NCBI RefSeq assembly: GCF_900115015.1
Contig: NZ_FOUZ01000001.1
Span: forward strand, 1 to 64,000
DNA length: 64,000 nt
Reading direction: 5' to 3'
Origin: Algoriella xinjiangensis
GTDB taxonomy: Bacteria > Bacteroidota > Bacteroidia > Flavobacteriales > Weeksellaceae
Positions 8,305-17,662 of the stretch are shown piece by piece; within the stretch, counting starts at the first letter, position 1, and every line of letters begins with the position of its first letter. Under the pieces are notes generated by a model, which was not told the origin of the DNA, made no database searches, and saw only the letters and a list, made by a program, of their open reading frames with translations. The translations under genes and the position numbers were made by a program.

Positions 8305-9117
8305 ATGTTAAAAAATATTGCCTTAATTACATTATTGGTTTCTGGATTTTCTTTTGCGCAAAAATCAGAAACACAAAAAAATAAACTCTTAGGAAATCCT
8401 ACTTTTGTAGAAGAATCTATGCAAAAAGCACGTATTAGAATGGCTCAAATTTCTGGATATGAGCTAGAATATTATACAAAATCTACTTATAATAAAGATG
8501 GAAATCCTACAAAACGTGAATATTTTAACGAAGATGGAAGTAGAACATTTTCTGAATCTTTTGCTTACAATGATGCTGGAAAAATGTTATCAAGTGAATT
8601 GAAAAGCGAAGACGAAAGTTTAATTTTTAATTTCGACTATGAATATACCGAAGATGGTTATGTAGTTGTAAAAAGCGAAAGTGACGTAAATGTGCAACGA
8701 AATGAATATAAGTTAGATGATAAGCAAAATGTAACTTACGAAAAGGAAACAAATTTGTTAGAAGACAATGTTTTTATAGAAAAAACGAATGAATATAAAA
8801 ATGGATTTCTAGTAAAAACAGCTGTAAATTACAACAATGGCGCTTATACATTAGAGTATAAAAATGATGCAAATGGAAATCCAATTGAGGAAAATTATTT
8901 GGACAAAGCCAACAAATTGGTGAATAAATTTGTTAGAAAATATGACGATAAAAATAATTTAACCGAAGAAATAACAATTGATGCAACGGGAAAAACAAAA
9001 AATACCTCGAAAATAATGTATCAATATGACAACAATAAAAATTGGACGAAACGTACGCAATATGTGTCGCAAATAGATCAACCAATTTCGAATACAACAC
9101 GAACTATTCGTTATTAA
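8305..9117 (+). CDS. Exported protein with YD/RHS-like repeats
   Basis: 270 residues with a signal peptide (cut near FSFAQ). The mature part has recurring short beta-hairpin units of the type Y-x-x-D/N-G-N-x-x, for example YNKDGNPTKREYF, YKNDANGNPIEENY and YDDKNNLTEEIT, resembling YD repeats of surface proteins. There is no toxin or enzyme domain at the C-terminus. It is a monocistronic periplasmic or cell-surface protein; the role is unknown. Confidence 0.75.
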   Translation: MLKNIALITLLVSGFSFAQKSETQKNKLLGNPTFVEESMQKARIRMAQISGYELEYYTKSTYNKDGNPTKREYFNEDGSRTFSESFAYNDAGKMLSSELKSEDESLIFNFDYEYTEDGYVVVKSESDVNVQRNEYKLDDKQNVTYEKETNLLEDNVFIEKTNEYKNGFLVKTAVNYNNGAYTLEYKNDANGNPIEENYLDKANKLVNKFVRKYDDKNNLTEEITIDATGKTKNTSKIMYQYDNNKNWTKRTQYVSQIDQPISNTTRTIRY

Positions 9118-9163
9118 TAATCAAAAAAAGGATTCAAAATATTGAATCCTTTTTTTGATTATT
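9116..9163 (+). terminator. Terminator after the repeat-protein gene
   Basis: Long stem GGATTCAA / TTGAATCC extended by A/T pairs on both sides. It is nearly fully palindromic and begins at the stop codon. Confidence 0.85.
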
Positions 9164-9186
9164 AAAGATTTATTACTTACTTTTAA

Positions 9187-9645
9187 GTGAATCTACATAA
9201 ATCTTTTCGTGTCATGATAAAGGATGTATGCCAATTTAATCAATTATTTCAGCTGTATCAAAAAGATGACCGCTATAATTTATATATCCACGATTTTCCT
9301 AAGAATGAATTTGTTCAACTATTTTTTAATGATACGATTGAAGATTTACATGTTGAATACTACGATTACGAAGCTAAATTTGATAGAAATATAAATGATT
9401 ATAATTCTAAATTTGCAGATTTTTTTACGGATTCGAAAGACTTAAAATGGGTTGATATTAAATATGTTTCGGGTTATTTTCCTCAATTCGATTTTTACTT
9501 TATGACCGAAGGTGATACATTTATTTTTAATTATATTCACCGTAATTTTTTATCGCAACTAATTGATATTCTATTAAATGAATTAGATTGTAATTTTATT
9601 AGTCGTCTAAAAACAGAGTTGTTAATTAATTTGGAATATGATTAG
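9187..9645 (+). CDS. Hypothetical protein, aromatic-rich
   Basis: 152-residue cytoplasmic-type protein without signal or membrane segment, unusually rich in Phe, Tyr, Asp and Asn. The frame opens with GTG at 9187; an ATG at 9214 is an equally good start and would remove nine residues. The C-terminal 40 residues look helical (LIDILLNELDCNFISRL). No family recognised. It is flanked by terminators on both sides, so it is a single-gene unit. Confidence 0.6.
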   Translation: MNLHKSFRVMIKDVCQFNQLFQLYQKDDRYNLYIHDFPKNEFVQLFFNDTIEDLHVEYYDYEAKFDRNINDYNSKFADFFTDSKDLKWVDIKYVSGYFPQFDFYFMTEGDTFIFNYIHRNFLSQLIDILLNELDCNFISRLKTELLINLEYD

Positions 9646-9728
9646 AAAATTACTACTCAAAAAAGTAATATTAATTAATGAGAATAATCTTAAAAGAGTT
9701 TTGTTTTTATTATAATAATTAATTAAAA

Positions 9729-9752
9729 AATCCGAGCTGTAAAACTCGGATT
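9729..9752 (-). terminator. Phytase operon terminator
   Basis: Stem AATCCGAG / CTCGGATT (9729-9736 / 9745-9752), followed on the minus strand by TTTTTTAATT. It lies just beyond the phytase stop codon. Confidence 0.8.
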
Positions 9753-9757
9753 CAATA

Positions 9758-10804
9758 TTATTTATTTTGTCTATCAATTTCTTGCTGAATTATTTGCCAA
9801 TCATACAAATGAAAAACATTTCCATTGCTCATTGCTACTAAAAATCCTTTTGGAAAAGTAGAGTTAAAATTAAGATTAATCGCATCTGCACCATCACATT
9901 CTATTGTAGAAGTTGGTATTTTTGCAATTATTTTATGCTCGTTAACATTATCTTTCTCACCTTCTCTCTTATATACGTTAAAATAATTTGCTTGTTGATC
10001 TGATATTAAGATATAACCATCCGTAGCATTTGTTTTATAAATAGCAATTCCTTCGTTATCTCTTTTAAAATCTTTTTGTCCAAAAAAAGCAATTTCCTCA
10101 TTTCCTTTTTCTGGATCAGCAAAGTATTTTCTTACACCAATTGTTTCATCAGAATAATAAATATACCCCAATTCTTGATCTACAACAATTGCTTCTATTT
10201 CTTTTTTACCTGAATAATTTCCAAATTTACGTACTAATTTAGCTTCTATCTTCCCTTCTTTTTCTTCTAATAAATATTGATGTAAATATTCTCCTGTTGT
10301 TCCTTCTTTTCGTCCAACAATTACATAAACCTCTTCATTATTACCTTTATAAAGTGCAATTCCCATTGGATCACGCTGTGCTTCTCCTACAAAAACTTCT
10401 ACTCCGCCATTATCAATTAATTTGAAATCTGGTAAAGAAACAATCCTTATTTTATTTGTTTTACGCTCTGTTGTAATTGCAATATCTATTTTTTTACCAT
10501 TGTAATCAAAACCATAAATTACATCTACATTATTTGGTCGATTTAGAGGAACAATTTTATTGACAATTTCTCCTTTCAAATTATAAGCATACAATCCACC
10601 TGTATCTTCTTGTTTATCTGTCCCAATGATTAAAGATCCTTCAGGATTTGTTGGATTAACCCAAATTGCAGGATCATCGGTATCATTTGGTGTTTTTTGT
10701 GTTACAATTGTTGGTTTTAAAGCATTTTTAGGAATTGATGCTAATTTAGAGCTACATGCGCTTAATAATAGTATTGTCGATAGTGATAAAAATATATTTT
10801 TCAT
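9758..10804 (-). CDS. Phytase-like beta-propeller lipoprotein
   Basis: 348 residues of the 3-phytase (myo-inositol-hexaphosphate phosphohydrolase) beta-propeller family. Typical are TDDPAIWVNPTNP near residue 42, GTDKQEDTGGLYAYNLKG, the NRPNNVDV stretch, and acidic calcium-site residues such as EIEAIVVDQELGYIYYSDE. The signal peptide ends in a lipobox (LLLSAC), so it is probably an outer-membrane-associated lipoprotein. It starts 24 bases after the TonB receptor gene; the pair looks like phosphate scavenging from phytate or a related organic phosphate, but substrate specificity is inferred. Confidence 0.87.
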   Translation of the reverse strand: MKNIFLSLSTILLLSACSSKLASIPKNALKPTIVTQKTPNDTDDPAIWVNPTNPEGSLIIGTDKQEDTGGLYAYNLKGEIVNKIVPLNRPNNVDVIYGFDYNGKKIDIAITTERKTNKIRIVSLPDFKLIDNGGVEVFVGEAQRDPMGIALYKGNNEEVYVIVGRKEGTTGEYLHQYLLEEKEGKIEAKLVRKFGNYSGKKEIEAIVVDQELGYIYYSDETIGVRKYFADPEKGNEEIAFFGQKDFKRDNEGIAIYKTNATDGYILISDQQANYFNVYKREGEKDNVNEHKIIAKIPTSTIECDGADAINLNFNSTFPKGFLVAMSNGNVFHLYDWQIIQQEIDRQNK

Positions 10805-10827
10805 TTGTTGTGAATGTTTTAATTATG

Positions 10828-13644
10828 TTAGAAATCAAATTTTAATCCCATTGTAAATCTTGGTTGATAATATTCAAGCTGCTTCATTCGGCTCGAAACT
10901 CCCGAATAATAGCGTAAAGGTTGATTCGTAAGATTATTCGCTTCTGCAAAAACACGTACATTTTTAGAAAATTTATACGAAGCATTTGCGTCTAAAAATA
11001 ATTGTTTATCATAATAACTATCATCAAAAGCAGTTCCTCCAATCTCGTCTAAATAAGCCGCTGTATAATTAACAGAAACGCGTGCAGAAAATTTATTATT
11101 TTCAAATGCTAATGAACCATTAAACATGTGAGGCGCAGTTTTAGGTAAATCTAAATCTTCGCGAATAGTTCCCTCTTCATTCGTAATTCCTTTGGCTTTA
11201 GAATCTGTATAAGTGTAATTTAAGTAAATACCTAAATGTTTGAAAAAATTACCTGGAATAAAATCTAATTGTCGCTGAAAAGCAACTTCAAAGCCAAATA
11301 CATTTACATAATCTCCATTTCGTGCTTGTGTAAAATTCCATACTTCTCCAGCAGGAATTGGATTAGCTATTGTAGGAAATTGCTTATCAAACTCACCATG
11401 ACCAAACGCATTCGTATTATACGTATATATAAAATCGTTTAATTTTTTATAAAAAAATCCTCCCGAAACAATTCCTATATTTTCAAAGTAATTTTCTGCC
11501 ATCAAATCAAAATTTAGAGCATAAGTGGCTTTTAAATTAGGATTACCCGCAATTATTTGACTGTCTTCTACTACAGCACTAACAAAAGGTGCTAAACTAT
11601 AATAATTTGGACGTGCTAAACTTGTAGTAAATGCACCACGAAGTATAAAATCGTTTGTAAATTTATGTTTTACAGTAACACTTGGTAAAAAGTTGGTATA
11701 ATCATTTTTATGCTTAATTTCTCCAATTAAATCTTCTTCATCTTGCACATAATTTCCTTGATAATCAATAGACGTATGCTCTACTCTAACACCAACAATA
11801 AATGATGTTTGTGTTGATAAATCCTGATCCCAACGAATGTAACCAGCCGTTATATTTTCTTTTGCTTTATAATTAGATGCAAGATATTCTGCAGGTTCTA
11901 AAGATTCTTTGAACAGATTTGGATTAGATAAATCTAAACCGCCTAAATAATTTTTTGGTGCAAAATAACCAGGTTGATATTTTGTACCAGGATTAAATCC
12001 ATCTCCACTCCAAAAAATAGGATTAATTGTATTTAAATTTTCAATTCCATTTATACTTTTATAGGAATAAAAAATATTTTCTCTTTCTTTATTTTTTAAG
12101 CGTAAACGCCCACCAAAACGTAAACGTCCTTTTTGATTTTCAATAATACTTAATGGAACTCGAAAATTAAGTTTTGCACCAAATTCTTTTTCATCCGTGT
12201 AATTATGATTTTCTGTAATGTTTCGTAACTTTAAATCTGCCGTATTTTCAGCTTTTATAGTTGTAACCAAAGGATAATTTGCATCAGTTAAATCTTCGTT
12301 CATCATTACATTTTTTTGATTAAAATCAATGTAACGTTCATTTGGTCGGTCTTCGCTTGCTTTTGAGTAAGAAACAGCCCAATCCATATCAATTTTAGAA
12401 GACAATAAATGATCTCCGCGTAATGAAAGATTATAAACTCGTTGATCTTCTAAACGTGTATTTTTATTGCGATTATTATCAATTCCACCTTTTGTTTCGC
12501 GTCTAATTTCTCCTTTATATTCATCCGTTAATTTTCCTTTATCATCCAAAACAGGCGTAATTCCTGTGTAACGAACTCTGTAACGATTTTCTCTATCATC
12601 GCGCCAATTATACATTGCAGATAATTCTATACGATGATTTTCATTAAATTTATAATCAGATGAAATAGAAACACTACGACGAATGCGTTGAATATCATAT
12701 TTACGAATATCTAGTGCAGAAATATAAGTTTCATTAAGATTTGTAGTATTCCAAGTGGCTTCTACATTATCAGATCCAAAATTTTGTACTTGATAACTTC
12801 CTGAAGCAACAACGCCAAGTTTTTTATTTAAAAAACGATTTCCATAAATAAAAGCAGAATTGTACAAACCTTTTTCTCGAATAGATGCATAACCACCAGA
12901 AGCCGTAAACGAAATACGTTCTTTATTTGGAGTTGCACGTGTAATTAAATTAACAGAACCACCAATTGCATCAGCATCCATATCGGGTGTTAAGGTTTTA
13001 TTTACTTCGATTGTAGAAATCATATCAGAAGGAATCAAATCCATTTGCACATTTCGGTTATCACCTTCTGCGGACGGAATACGATCGCCATTTAACATTA
13101 CTGAATTCAATTCCGGAGATAATCCACGAATAATAATATTACGCGCTTCTCCTTGATCATTTTGCATCGTTACACCTGCAACACGCTTTAAAGCATCACC
13201 AATATTAGCATCAGGAAAACGACCAACTTGATCAGAAGAAATTATATTGGAAATGTTTCCATTATTTTTTTGTTGATTTAAAGCTTTTGCTTGACCTTTC
13301 AAAAAATCTCCAACGACAACAACTTCGCTTAATTCATTAAGTCCAGAGTTTAAAGAAAAATCAATTACAGCAGTTTGATTTTCTTTTACTTCAATTTGAT
13401 GAGACGTTTTCTCATATCCTAAATATTCTATATAAACTGTGTAAATACCAGGTTGTAGATTTAAGAATTGATAATTTCCATTTTGATCAGAAACAGTGTA
13501 TTTGTTTGTGTTTTCTATTTTTAAAGTTGCTCCTGGCAAAGAAAATTGATCATTGGCATCGACAATTTTTCCAGAAATAACTCCACGTTGGGCCAAAACT
13601 AATGGCCCTAGAACAAGTAAAGAAATTTTAAGTAAATTTTTCAT
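10828..13644 (-). CDS. TonB-dependent outer-membrane receptor, phytase-linked
   Basis: About 938 residues. Signal peptide (cut near LVLAQ), CarboxypepD_reg-like domain (about 20-105), plug domain (GRFPDANIGDALKRVAGV, SVMLNGDRIP), and a full barrel ending in the aromatic C-terminus FTMGLKFDF. It resembles receptors of the TIGR01782-like class. The longer frame opens with TTG at 13665, but that codon is part of the TACTTTTG promoter box (13663-13670), so the ATG at 13644 is preferred. It is the first gene of an operon with the phytase-like lipoprotein and probably imports the released product. Confidence 0.93.
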   Translation of the reverse strand: MKNLLKISLLVLGPLVLAQRGVISGKIVDANDQFSLPGATLKIENTNKYTVSDQNGNYQFLNLQPGIYTVYIEYLGYEKTSHQIEVKENQTAVIDFSLNSGLNELSEVVVVGDFLKGQAKALNQQKNNGNISNIISSDQVGRFPDANIGDALKRVAGVTMQNDQGEARNIIIRGLSPELNSVMLNGDRIPSAEGDNRNVQMDLIPSDMISTIEVNKTLTPDMDADAIGGSVNLITRATPNKERISFTASGGYASIREKGLYNSAFIYGNRFLNKKLGVVASGSYQVQNFGSDNVEATWNTTNLNETYISALDIRKYDIQRIRRSVSISSDYKFNENHRIELSAMYNWRDDRENRYRVRYTGITPVLDDKGKLTDEYKGEIRRETKGGIDNNRNKNTRLEDQRVYNLSLRGDHLLSSKIDMDWAVSYSKASEDRPNERYIDFNQKNVMMNEDLTDANYPLVTTIKAENTADLKLRNITENHNYTDEKEFGAKLNFRVPLSIIENQKGRLRFGGRLRLKNKERENIFYSYKSINGIENLNTINPIFWSGDGFNPGTKYQPGYFAPKNYLGGLDLSNPNLFKESLEPAEYLASNYKAKENITAGYIRWDQDLSTQTSFIVGVRVEHTSIDYQGNYVQDEEDLIGEIKHKNDYTNFLPSVTVKHKFTNDFILRGAFTTSLARPNYYSLAPFVSAVVEDSQIIAGNPNLKATYALNFDLMAENYFENIGIVSGGFFYKKLNDFIYTYNTNAFGHGEFDKQFPTIANPIPAGEVWNFTQARNGDYVNVFGFEVAFQRQLDFIPGNFFKHLGIYLNYTYTDSKAKGITNEEGTIREDLDLPKTAPHMFNGSLAFENNKFSARVSVNYTAAYLDEIGGTAFDDSYYDKQLFLDANASYKFSKNVRVFAEANNLTNQPLRYYSGVSSRMKQLEYYQPRFTMGLKFDF

Positions 13645-13662
13645 GGTAAAACTAAATTTCAC

Positions 13663-13670
13663 CAAAAGTA
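13663..13670 (-). promoter_or_regulatory. -7 box of the receptor/phytase operon
   Basis: TACTTTTG on the minus strand, an exact TAnnTTTG, 18 bases upstream of the ATG at 13644. It decides against the TTG start at 13665. Confidence 0.45.
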
Positions 13671-13740
13671 TAGTTGTAGTTTAAGCTAAACGTTAACAGT
13701 TTATTATATTGATGTTAACATTTTTTTTTAGAGTATAAAC

Positions 13741-13767
13741 AAAAAAGCCCTTCAATAGAAAGACTTT
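13741..13767 (-). terminator. ctlX terminator
   Basis: On the minus strand AAAGTCTTTC-TATT-GAAGGGCTTT with two G-U pairs, then TTTTTTGT. It lies about 25 bases beyond the ctlX stop. Confidence 0.7.
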
Positions 13768-13792
13768 TATAAATATATCTTTTAAAATAAAA

Positions 13793-14731
13793 TTACTTTT
13801 TCGGTAAAAAAACTTCTGCCATCATACAGCGAGCGCTTCCGCCACCAAGTTTCTCAATTAAATCAATCTTAACAGGTAAAATTGGATTATAATTTTCTAT
13901 TTTCTTAATTTGATCTTCTGTTAACGAATCGTAAGCTGTTTGAGACATCACCAAATAAGATTGTCCTAAACCACCAACTTGTAACATATTACCAGCAAAT
14001 TGATGCATTTGCGCTTCAGTAATTGCGATGATTTCTTTGTTAGATTCTTTTATATAATCGCAAATTGCTTTCTTCTCTTTTTTATCATCAATAGAATCTA
14101 AACAGATAATTGCATATTTATCTGCAATACACATCATCACATTGGTATGATATATTGGTTTTCTTTCACCATTCACCGTTTGGTTTGCATGAAAAATAAC
14201 GGGCGTATATTCTAACTCTTCGCAAAATTCAATAAATAATTCTTCATCCGTTCTTTGCGAAATACATGCGTAAGCCAATTCATATTCGCGGTCTAAAATA
14301 ACACTTCCAGTTCCTTCTAAATAAACTTCATCTTCTTCGGCTGAAGAAAAATCAATAATATCTTGAATAAAGAAACCTTTTTCTTCTAATAAAGCTAAAA
14401 CATCTTCTTCGCGACGCTCATCTCTCCTATTTTTTGCAAACATTGGATATAAAACCACTGTTCCATCTTCGTGAAATGAAATCCAATTATTTGGGAAAAT
14501 TGAATCTGGCGTATGCGGTTTCGGTGTATCTTTTATCGTAATTACATTTACACCTTTCGAGCGTAAAGCAGTAACCATAGTTGTAAATTCTTGCAAAGCT
14601 TGTTGCTGAATTTCTTCTTGAGAAGCAGTTGTTTCTGTCTGAAAATAATTATTAACTGCAGTTTCTGGATTATAGTAAAAAGCCGTTGGCTCAACCATCA
14701 AAATAGTTGACGTATATTGTTTATTTTTCAT
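13793..14731 (-). CDS. ctlX: Citrulline/arginine-type hydrolase (CtlX family)
   Basis: 312-residue member of the pentein (amidinotransferase/arginine deiminase) superfamily, closest to the CtlX group. Opening VEPTAFYYNPETAVNNYFQ, substrate-loop SIFPNNWISFH, acid in YLEGTGSVI, His in YHTNVMMCI, and catalytic Cys in GGGSARCMMAEV near the C-terminus. These proteins hydrolyse guanidino or ureido groups of arginine derivatives or citrulline; the exact substrate is not proven. It follows the second pentein gene by one base, so the two are co-transcribed. Confidence 0.85.
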   Translation of the reverse strand: MKNKQYTSTILMVEPTAFYYNPETAVNNYFQTETTASQEEIQQQALQEFTTMVTALRSKGVNVITIKDTPKPHTPDSIFPNNWISFHEDGTVVLYPMFAKNRRDERREEDVLALLEEKGFFIQDIIDFSSAEEDEVYLEGTGSVILDREYELAYACISQRTDEELFIEFCEELEYTPVIFHANQTVNGERKPIYHTNVMMCIADKYAIICLDSIDDKKEKKAICDYIKESNKEIIAITEAQMHQFAGNMLQVGGLGQSYLVMSQTAYDSLTEDQIKKIENYNPILPVKIDLIEKLGGGSARCMMAEVFLPKK

Positions 14732-14732
14732 C

Positions 14733-15647
14733 TTATTTTCTTATTAAAGGCATTGTAGAACATCGTAATAAACCACCCATTTTAGAGATATTTCTATAAT
14801 TAATTGGTTCAACTTTTATGTTCCAAACATTTTCTAAATGATTATTTAATCGAGTAAAATTTTTCTCAGAAACGACCACTTCTGGCGAAATAGAAAATAC
14901 ATTTGGATTCATCCAATACATTTCTTCTTTGGTTACTTCAAACAAATTTTCTTGTCCAAAAATAGCAACAATTTGCTGATATTCCTCTTCAAACAAAAAA
15001 CCATCTTTGTAAATAATTGCTTTATCGTTTCCGACAGGATTAAATGTACAATCTAAATGTAAAATACCTTCGTATGGATTTTGATCGTCTTTTTTAAGTT
15101 CAAAATCTAATACTTTTTTATTCGGAAATTTCTGTTTTATATACTCAACAAACTGAACATTAGTTCGTCCAGTTTTAAAATGTTTAAAATCGGGTTGTTT
15201 ATATGTTCCAACAAAAATATAATCGTTGTACAAAATAACGTCACCACCTTCTACATAAACTTCTTCGGGTAAAGTATTTATTTTGTTTCCTTTAAATAAT
15301 TTTTTGATTTCTCTGTAAGCTTGTAATTCTTCTAAACGATCTGGAATAATATTAGATACAAAAAACTGATCTTCAATAACAAAACCGACATCACGAGAAA
15401 AAACTTGATTACAATTCTCAATCAAAGTTGGGCGTAAAACTTCAACATTATATTTTTTAAGAACTTGTTCAAATTCGGACATTTCTGCAATTAAATCTTC
15501 TTCTTTTGGATAATCGTTATGTTTTACGCTATCATAAGATTTGGCATCAAAAGTTTGATCAATTGTTGGATCAGCTCCGTTCGATTCTGCTCTACCCAAA
15601 ACTACAGTTTGTAGCTGAGCTGTTTCGTTTTGTACATTTAATCGCAT
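14733..15647 (-). CDS. Dimethylarginine dimethylaminohydrolase/arginine deiminase family protein
   Basis: 304-residue pentein-fold hydrolase. FSRDVGFVI (substrate-binding Asp region), YVEGGDVIL with the catalytic acid, His in LHLDCTFNPV, and nucleophile Cys in LLRCSTMPL close to the C-terminus. The length and the GGD and RCST motifs fit the amidinotransferase/dimethylargininase group. It precedes ctlX by one base. The two divergent penteins may act on different steps or different guanidino compounds; this is inference. Confidence 0.82.
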   Translation of the reverse strand: MRLNVQNETAQLQTVVLGRAESNGADPTIDQTFDAKSYDSVKHNDYPKEEDLIAEMSEFEQVLKKYNVEVLRPTLIENCNQVFSRDVGFVIEDQFFVSNIIPDRLEELQAYREIKKLFKGNKINTLPEEVYVEGGDVILYNDYIFVGTYKQPDFKHFKTGRTNVQFVEYIKQKFPNKKVLDFELKKDDQNPYEGILHLDCTFNPVGNDKAIIYKDGFLFEEEYQQIVAIFGQENLFEVTKEEMYWMNPNVFSISPEVVVSEKNFTRLNNHLENVWNIKVEPINYRNISKMGGLLRCSTMPLIRK

Positions 15648-15682
15648 AATTTTTCGTGGTTTTAAATTTTTGTTCCAAAAAA

Positions 15683-15702
15683 AATCCCGCTTTAGCGAGA
15701 TT
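15683..15702 (-). terminator. Terminator after the amidohydrolase gene
   Basis: On the minus strand AATCTCGC-TAAA-GCGGGATT (one G-U pair), then TTTTTTGG. It separates the amidohydrolase from the two downstream pentein genes. Confidence 0.75.
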
Positions 15703-15724
15703 TAATTTTGTATAAATATACATT

Positions 15725-16702
15725 TTATTTTTTAATTCCTAAAGCTTTCAAGCCATTTACTGTTGCAATATTAGAAAGTTGTTCCACATCATAAAAGTGG
15801 CAAGACTCTAGCATTACACGCAATTCTGTTAGTAAATGTCCGTCAGAGAAAGGTTTATAAATGTCATTAATATTATCTGTACCAAAGGCAACATTAATTC
15901 CTCTTGGAATCATTTCGTCAACCGGTGTTACCGAATTATGAGATGGCGCTAAACGCTCTGTTCTGTTATGATCAATCCAAGCAGTTGGACAAGAAACAAT
16001 GTGCATATCTGCTTTTTTGATTAAATCATACAATTCAAAACGGTATTTACGCGGATGTGCTGCTACTGAAATTGAATGTACAGCAGAAACTTTACCTTGC
16101 ATACCATGTTCTATCGTTTTTAAAGCCAATTGTTCTGTTTCTATCTCTTCATCAGTGTTGAATTGATCGACATGAACGTGAACTAATTTATTTTTAGCTT
16201 TTGCAGTAGACATTAAAATATCTAAATGCTCTTCTTCTCTACCAAAATCTTTTGCAGGCAAACCTCCAATAATGTCTACAAAATCCGAAGACATATCAAA
16301 CCATTCGCGCGCTTTAGGATCAATTACACCTTTAAGAACTTGATTTGCAAAACGCATTTCAATATCTTTTCCATAATTGTCTTTTAAACGTTGTGCGGCT
16401 TGTATACTACGATCTTCGATAACTTCATCTGCATCAATAAAAGATCCGATGGCTTGACAACCTTGCTCTAACATAAAATTGATTGCTTTTTCCATGCGGA
16501 AATAAATGTCATCTACAGTAGAATTACGTTTCATGTCATCTACTAAATGCCATTTTTCTTTAAGATATGAATTTGATAATGCGAATGTGTCCGAAGTTAA
16601 TGAATAGGCTCTGTCTAAATGTGAATGTGTATTAACCCAACCTCCTTTTTCTTTGATTCGGTGTAGAACTTCCTCGATTGGATTGAAATTTTGCTTGTTC
16701 AT
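15725..16702 (-). CDS. Amidohydrolase family protein (cytosine-deaminase-like)
   Basis: 325-residue TIM-barrel metal-dependent hydrolase. HxH metal site in NTHSHLDRA (His26 and His28), the second metal and base region LVHVHVDQFN, His in AVHSISVAAH, and the Asp in FGTDNINDIYKP. It belongs to the cytosine deaminase/atrazine chlorohydrolase branch, in which the substrate is an amino-heterocycle or cyclic amide. It sits directly upstream of two pentein hydrolases, which suggests but does not prove a shared nitrogen-compound pathway. The function is unassigned beyond hydrolase. Confidence 0.82.
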   Translation of the reverse strand: MNKQNFNPIEEVLHRIKEKGGWVNTHSHLDRAYSLTSDTFALSNSYLKEKWHLVDDMKRNSTVDDIYFRMEKAINFMLEQGCQAIGSFIDADEVIEDRSIQAAQRLKDNYGKDIEMRFANQVLKGVIDPKAREWFDMSSDFVDIIGGLPAKDFGREEEHLDILMSTAKAKNKLVHVHVDQFNTDEEIETEQLALKTIEHGMQGKVSAVHSISVAAHPRKYRFELYDLIKKADMHIVSCPTAWIDHNRTERLAPSHNSVTPVDEMIPRGINVAFGTDNINDIYKPFSDGHLLTELRVMLESCHFYDVEQLSNIATVNGLKALGIKK

Positions 16703-16783
16703 CGTAAAATTGTTTGTTTTCGGGATGTAAAATTAATAAGATTATTCAACAGAAATGAAACGCGATTATCGAAAAGATTTCTT

Positions 16784-16799
16784 TAACTTTGTACCTTTG
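16784..16799 (+). promoter_or_regulatory. Two overlapping -7 boxes with no downstream gene
   Basis: TAACTTTG (16784-16791) and TACCTTTG (16792-16799) are both exact TAnnTTTG matches in tandem on the plus strand. The only thing downstream in that direction is the hairpin at 16821-16850. See findings. Confidence 0.35.
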
Positions 16800-16820
16800 T
16801 TACTAATCCCATTTTAACAG

Positions 16821-16850
16821 AAAAAGTCCGACAATTTGTCGGACTTTTTT
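16821..16850. terminator. Strong symmetrical terminator
   Basis: Stem AAAAAGTCCGACAA / TTGTCGGACTTTTT. It serves the minus-strand gene ending at 16878 and could also end a short plus-strand transcript. Confidence 0.88.
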
Positions 16851-16877
16851 GTTTTATTATTGTTTGTATTTTTCTAA

Positions 16878-17579
16878 TTATTTAGCACAAGTTGTAGAAT
16901 ATTCGTAAACATGTTTCTCTAAATCTCTCCAAGAAATATCACTTTTATATTTATCTACAACAGCTGTACAAGATTGAAAAATAGGCATGAATTTATCTTT
17001 GTAATCCGATTTTTCTATTTTATAAGCTACTTCTGCATCTTTTGAAATATAATATGATTTATCTATTCCTCCTGCAACACTTATTCCTCCAAATCCAAGA
17101 GATGTAGTTTCTTTTGCATATGGATCATGATAAATTTTGATTGTAGAACTGAAATCAGGATTTAAAAGTTGCATCAACATTGTTGTTCTTTTCTTTTTCA
17201 TCATAACAGGTACATTTTCAAAATAAACATAACCTTGGCCCATTAAATTATTATTTAATCTTTTGTCTGAATAATTGTTAACTTCATGAAATGATTCCAT
17301 CATTTTAGTTAATTTATTCATTTTTGTAGGCATCAAATACATTGATTTTACATCTTCGGGCTTTAATTTAATTTTTTTACCATTTCCATCTTTAATCACA
17401 ATTTCTTCAATTAATCCTTTTTTTCGATCAATATCATCAATTGTTCCTTGCAATTCTGTGCCATCTGCAAGATTTATATACGTGATCTCTTTATGAGAAA
17501 AAGCATCAGAAGGTTGTAAAAATTCTTGACCAAAAGAAATACCTCCAATTAAGGCAAATAAAAACGTAATTTTTTTCAT
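16878..17579 (-). CDS. Exported protein of unknown function
   Basis: 233 residues with a signal peptide (cut near ISFGQ). The N-terminal part has a small beta-barrel-like stretch (LADGTELQGTIDDIDRKKG, IKLKPEDVKSMYL) resembling an RNA/SH3-type fold, though it is exported. Two cysteines remain in the C-terminal part, one three residues from the end, possibly a disulfide. No family recognised. Monocistronic: TAGTTTTG box at 17617-17624 and a strong terminator downstream. Confidence 0.7.
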   Translation of the reverse strand: MKKITFLFALIGGISFGQEFLQPSDAFSHKEITYINLADGTELQGTIDDIDRKKGLIEEIVIKDGNGKKIKLKPEDVKSMYLMPTKMNKLTKMMESFHEVNNYSDKRLNNNLMGQGYVYFENVPVMMKKKRTTMLMQLLNPDFSSTIKIYHDPYAKETTSLGFGGISVAGGIDKSYYISKDAEVAYKIEKSDYKDKFMPIFQSCTAVVDKYKSDISWRDLEKHVYEYSTTCAK

Positions 17580-17662
17580 AATTAATTATAGTTTAGTTGA
17601 TTTTATATAATGTTGACAAAACTATATTTTAAAAAACTTATTATCCGTTTTTAATTAATTAA

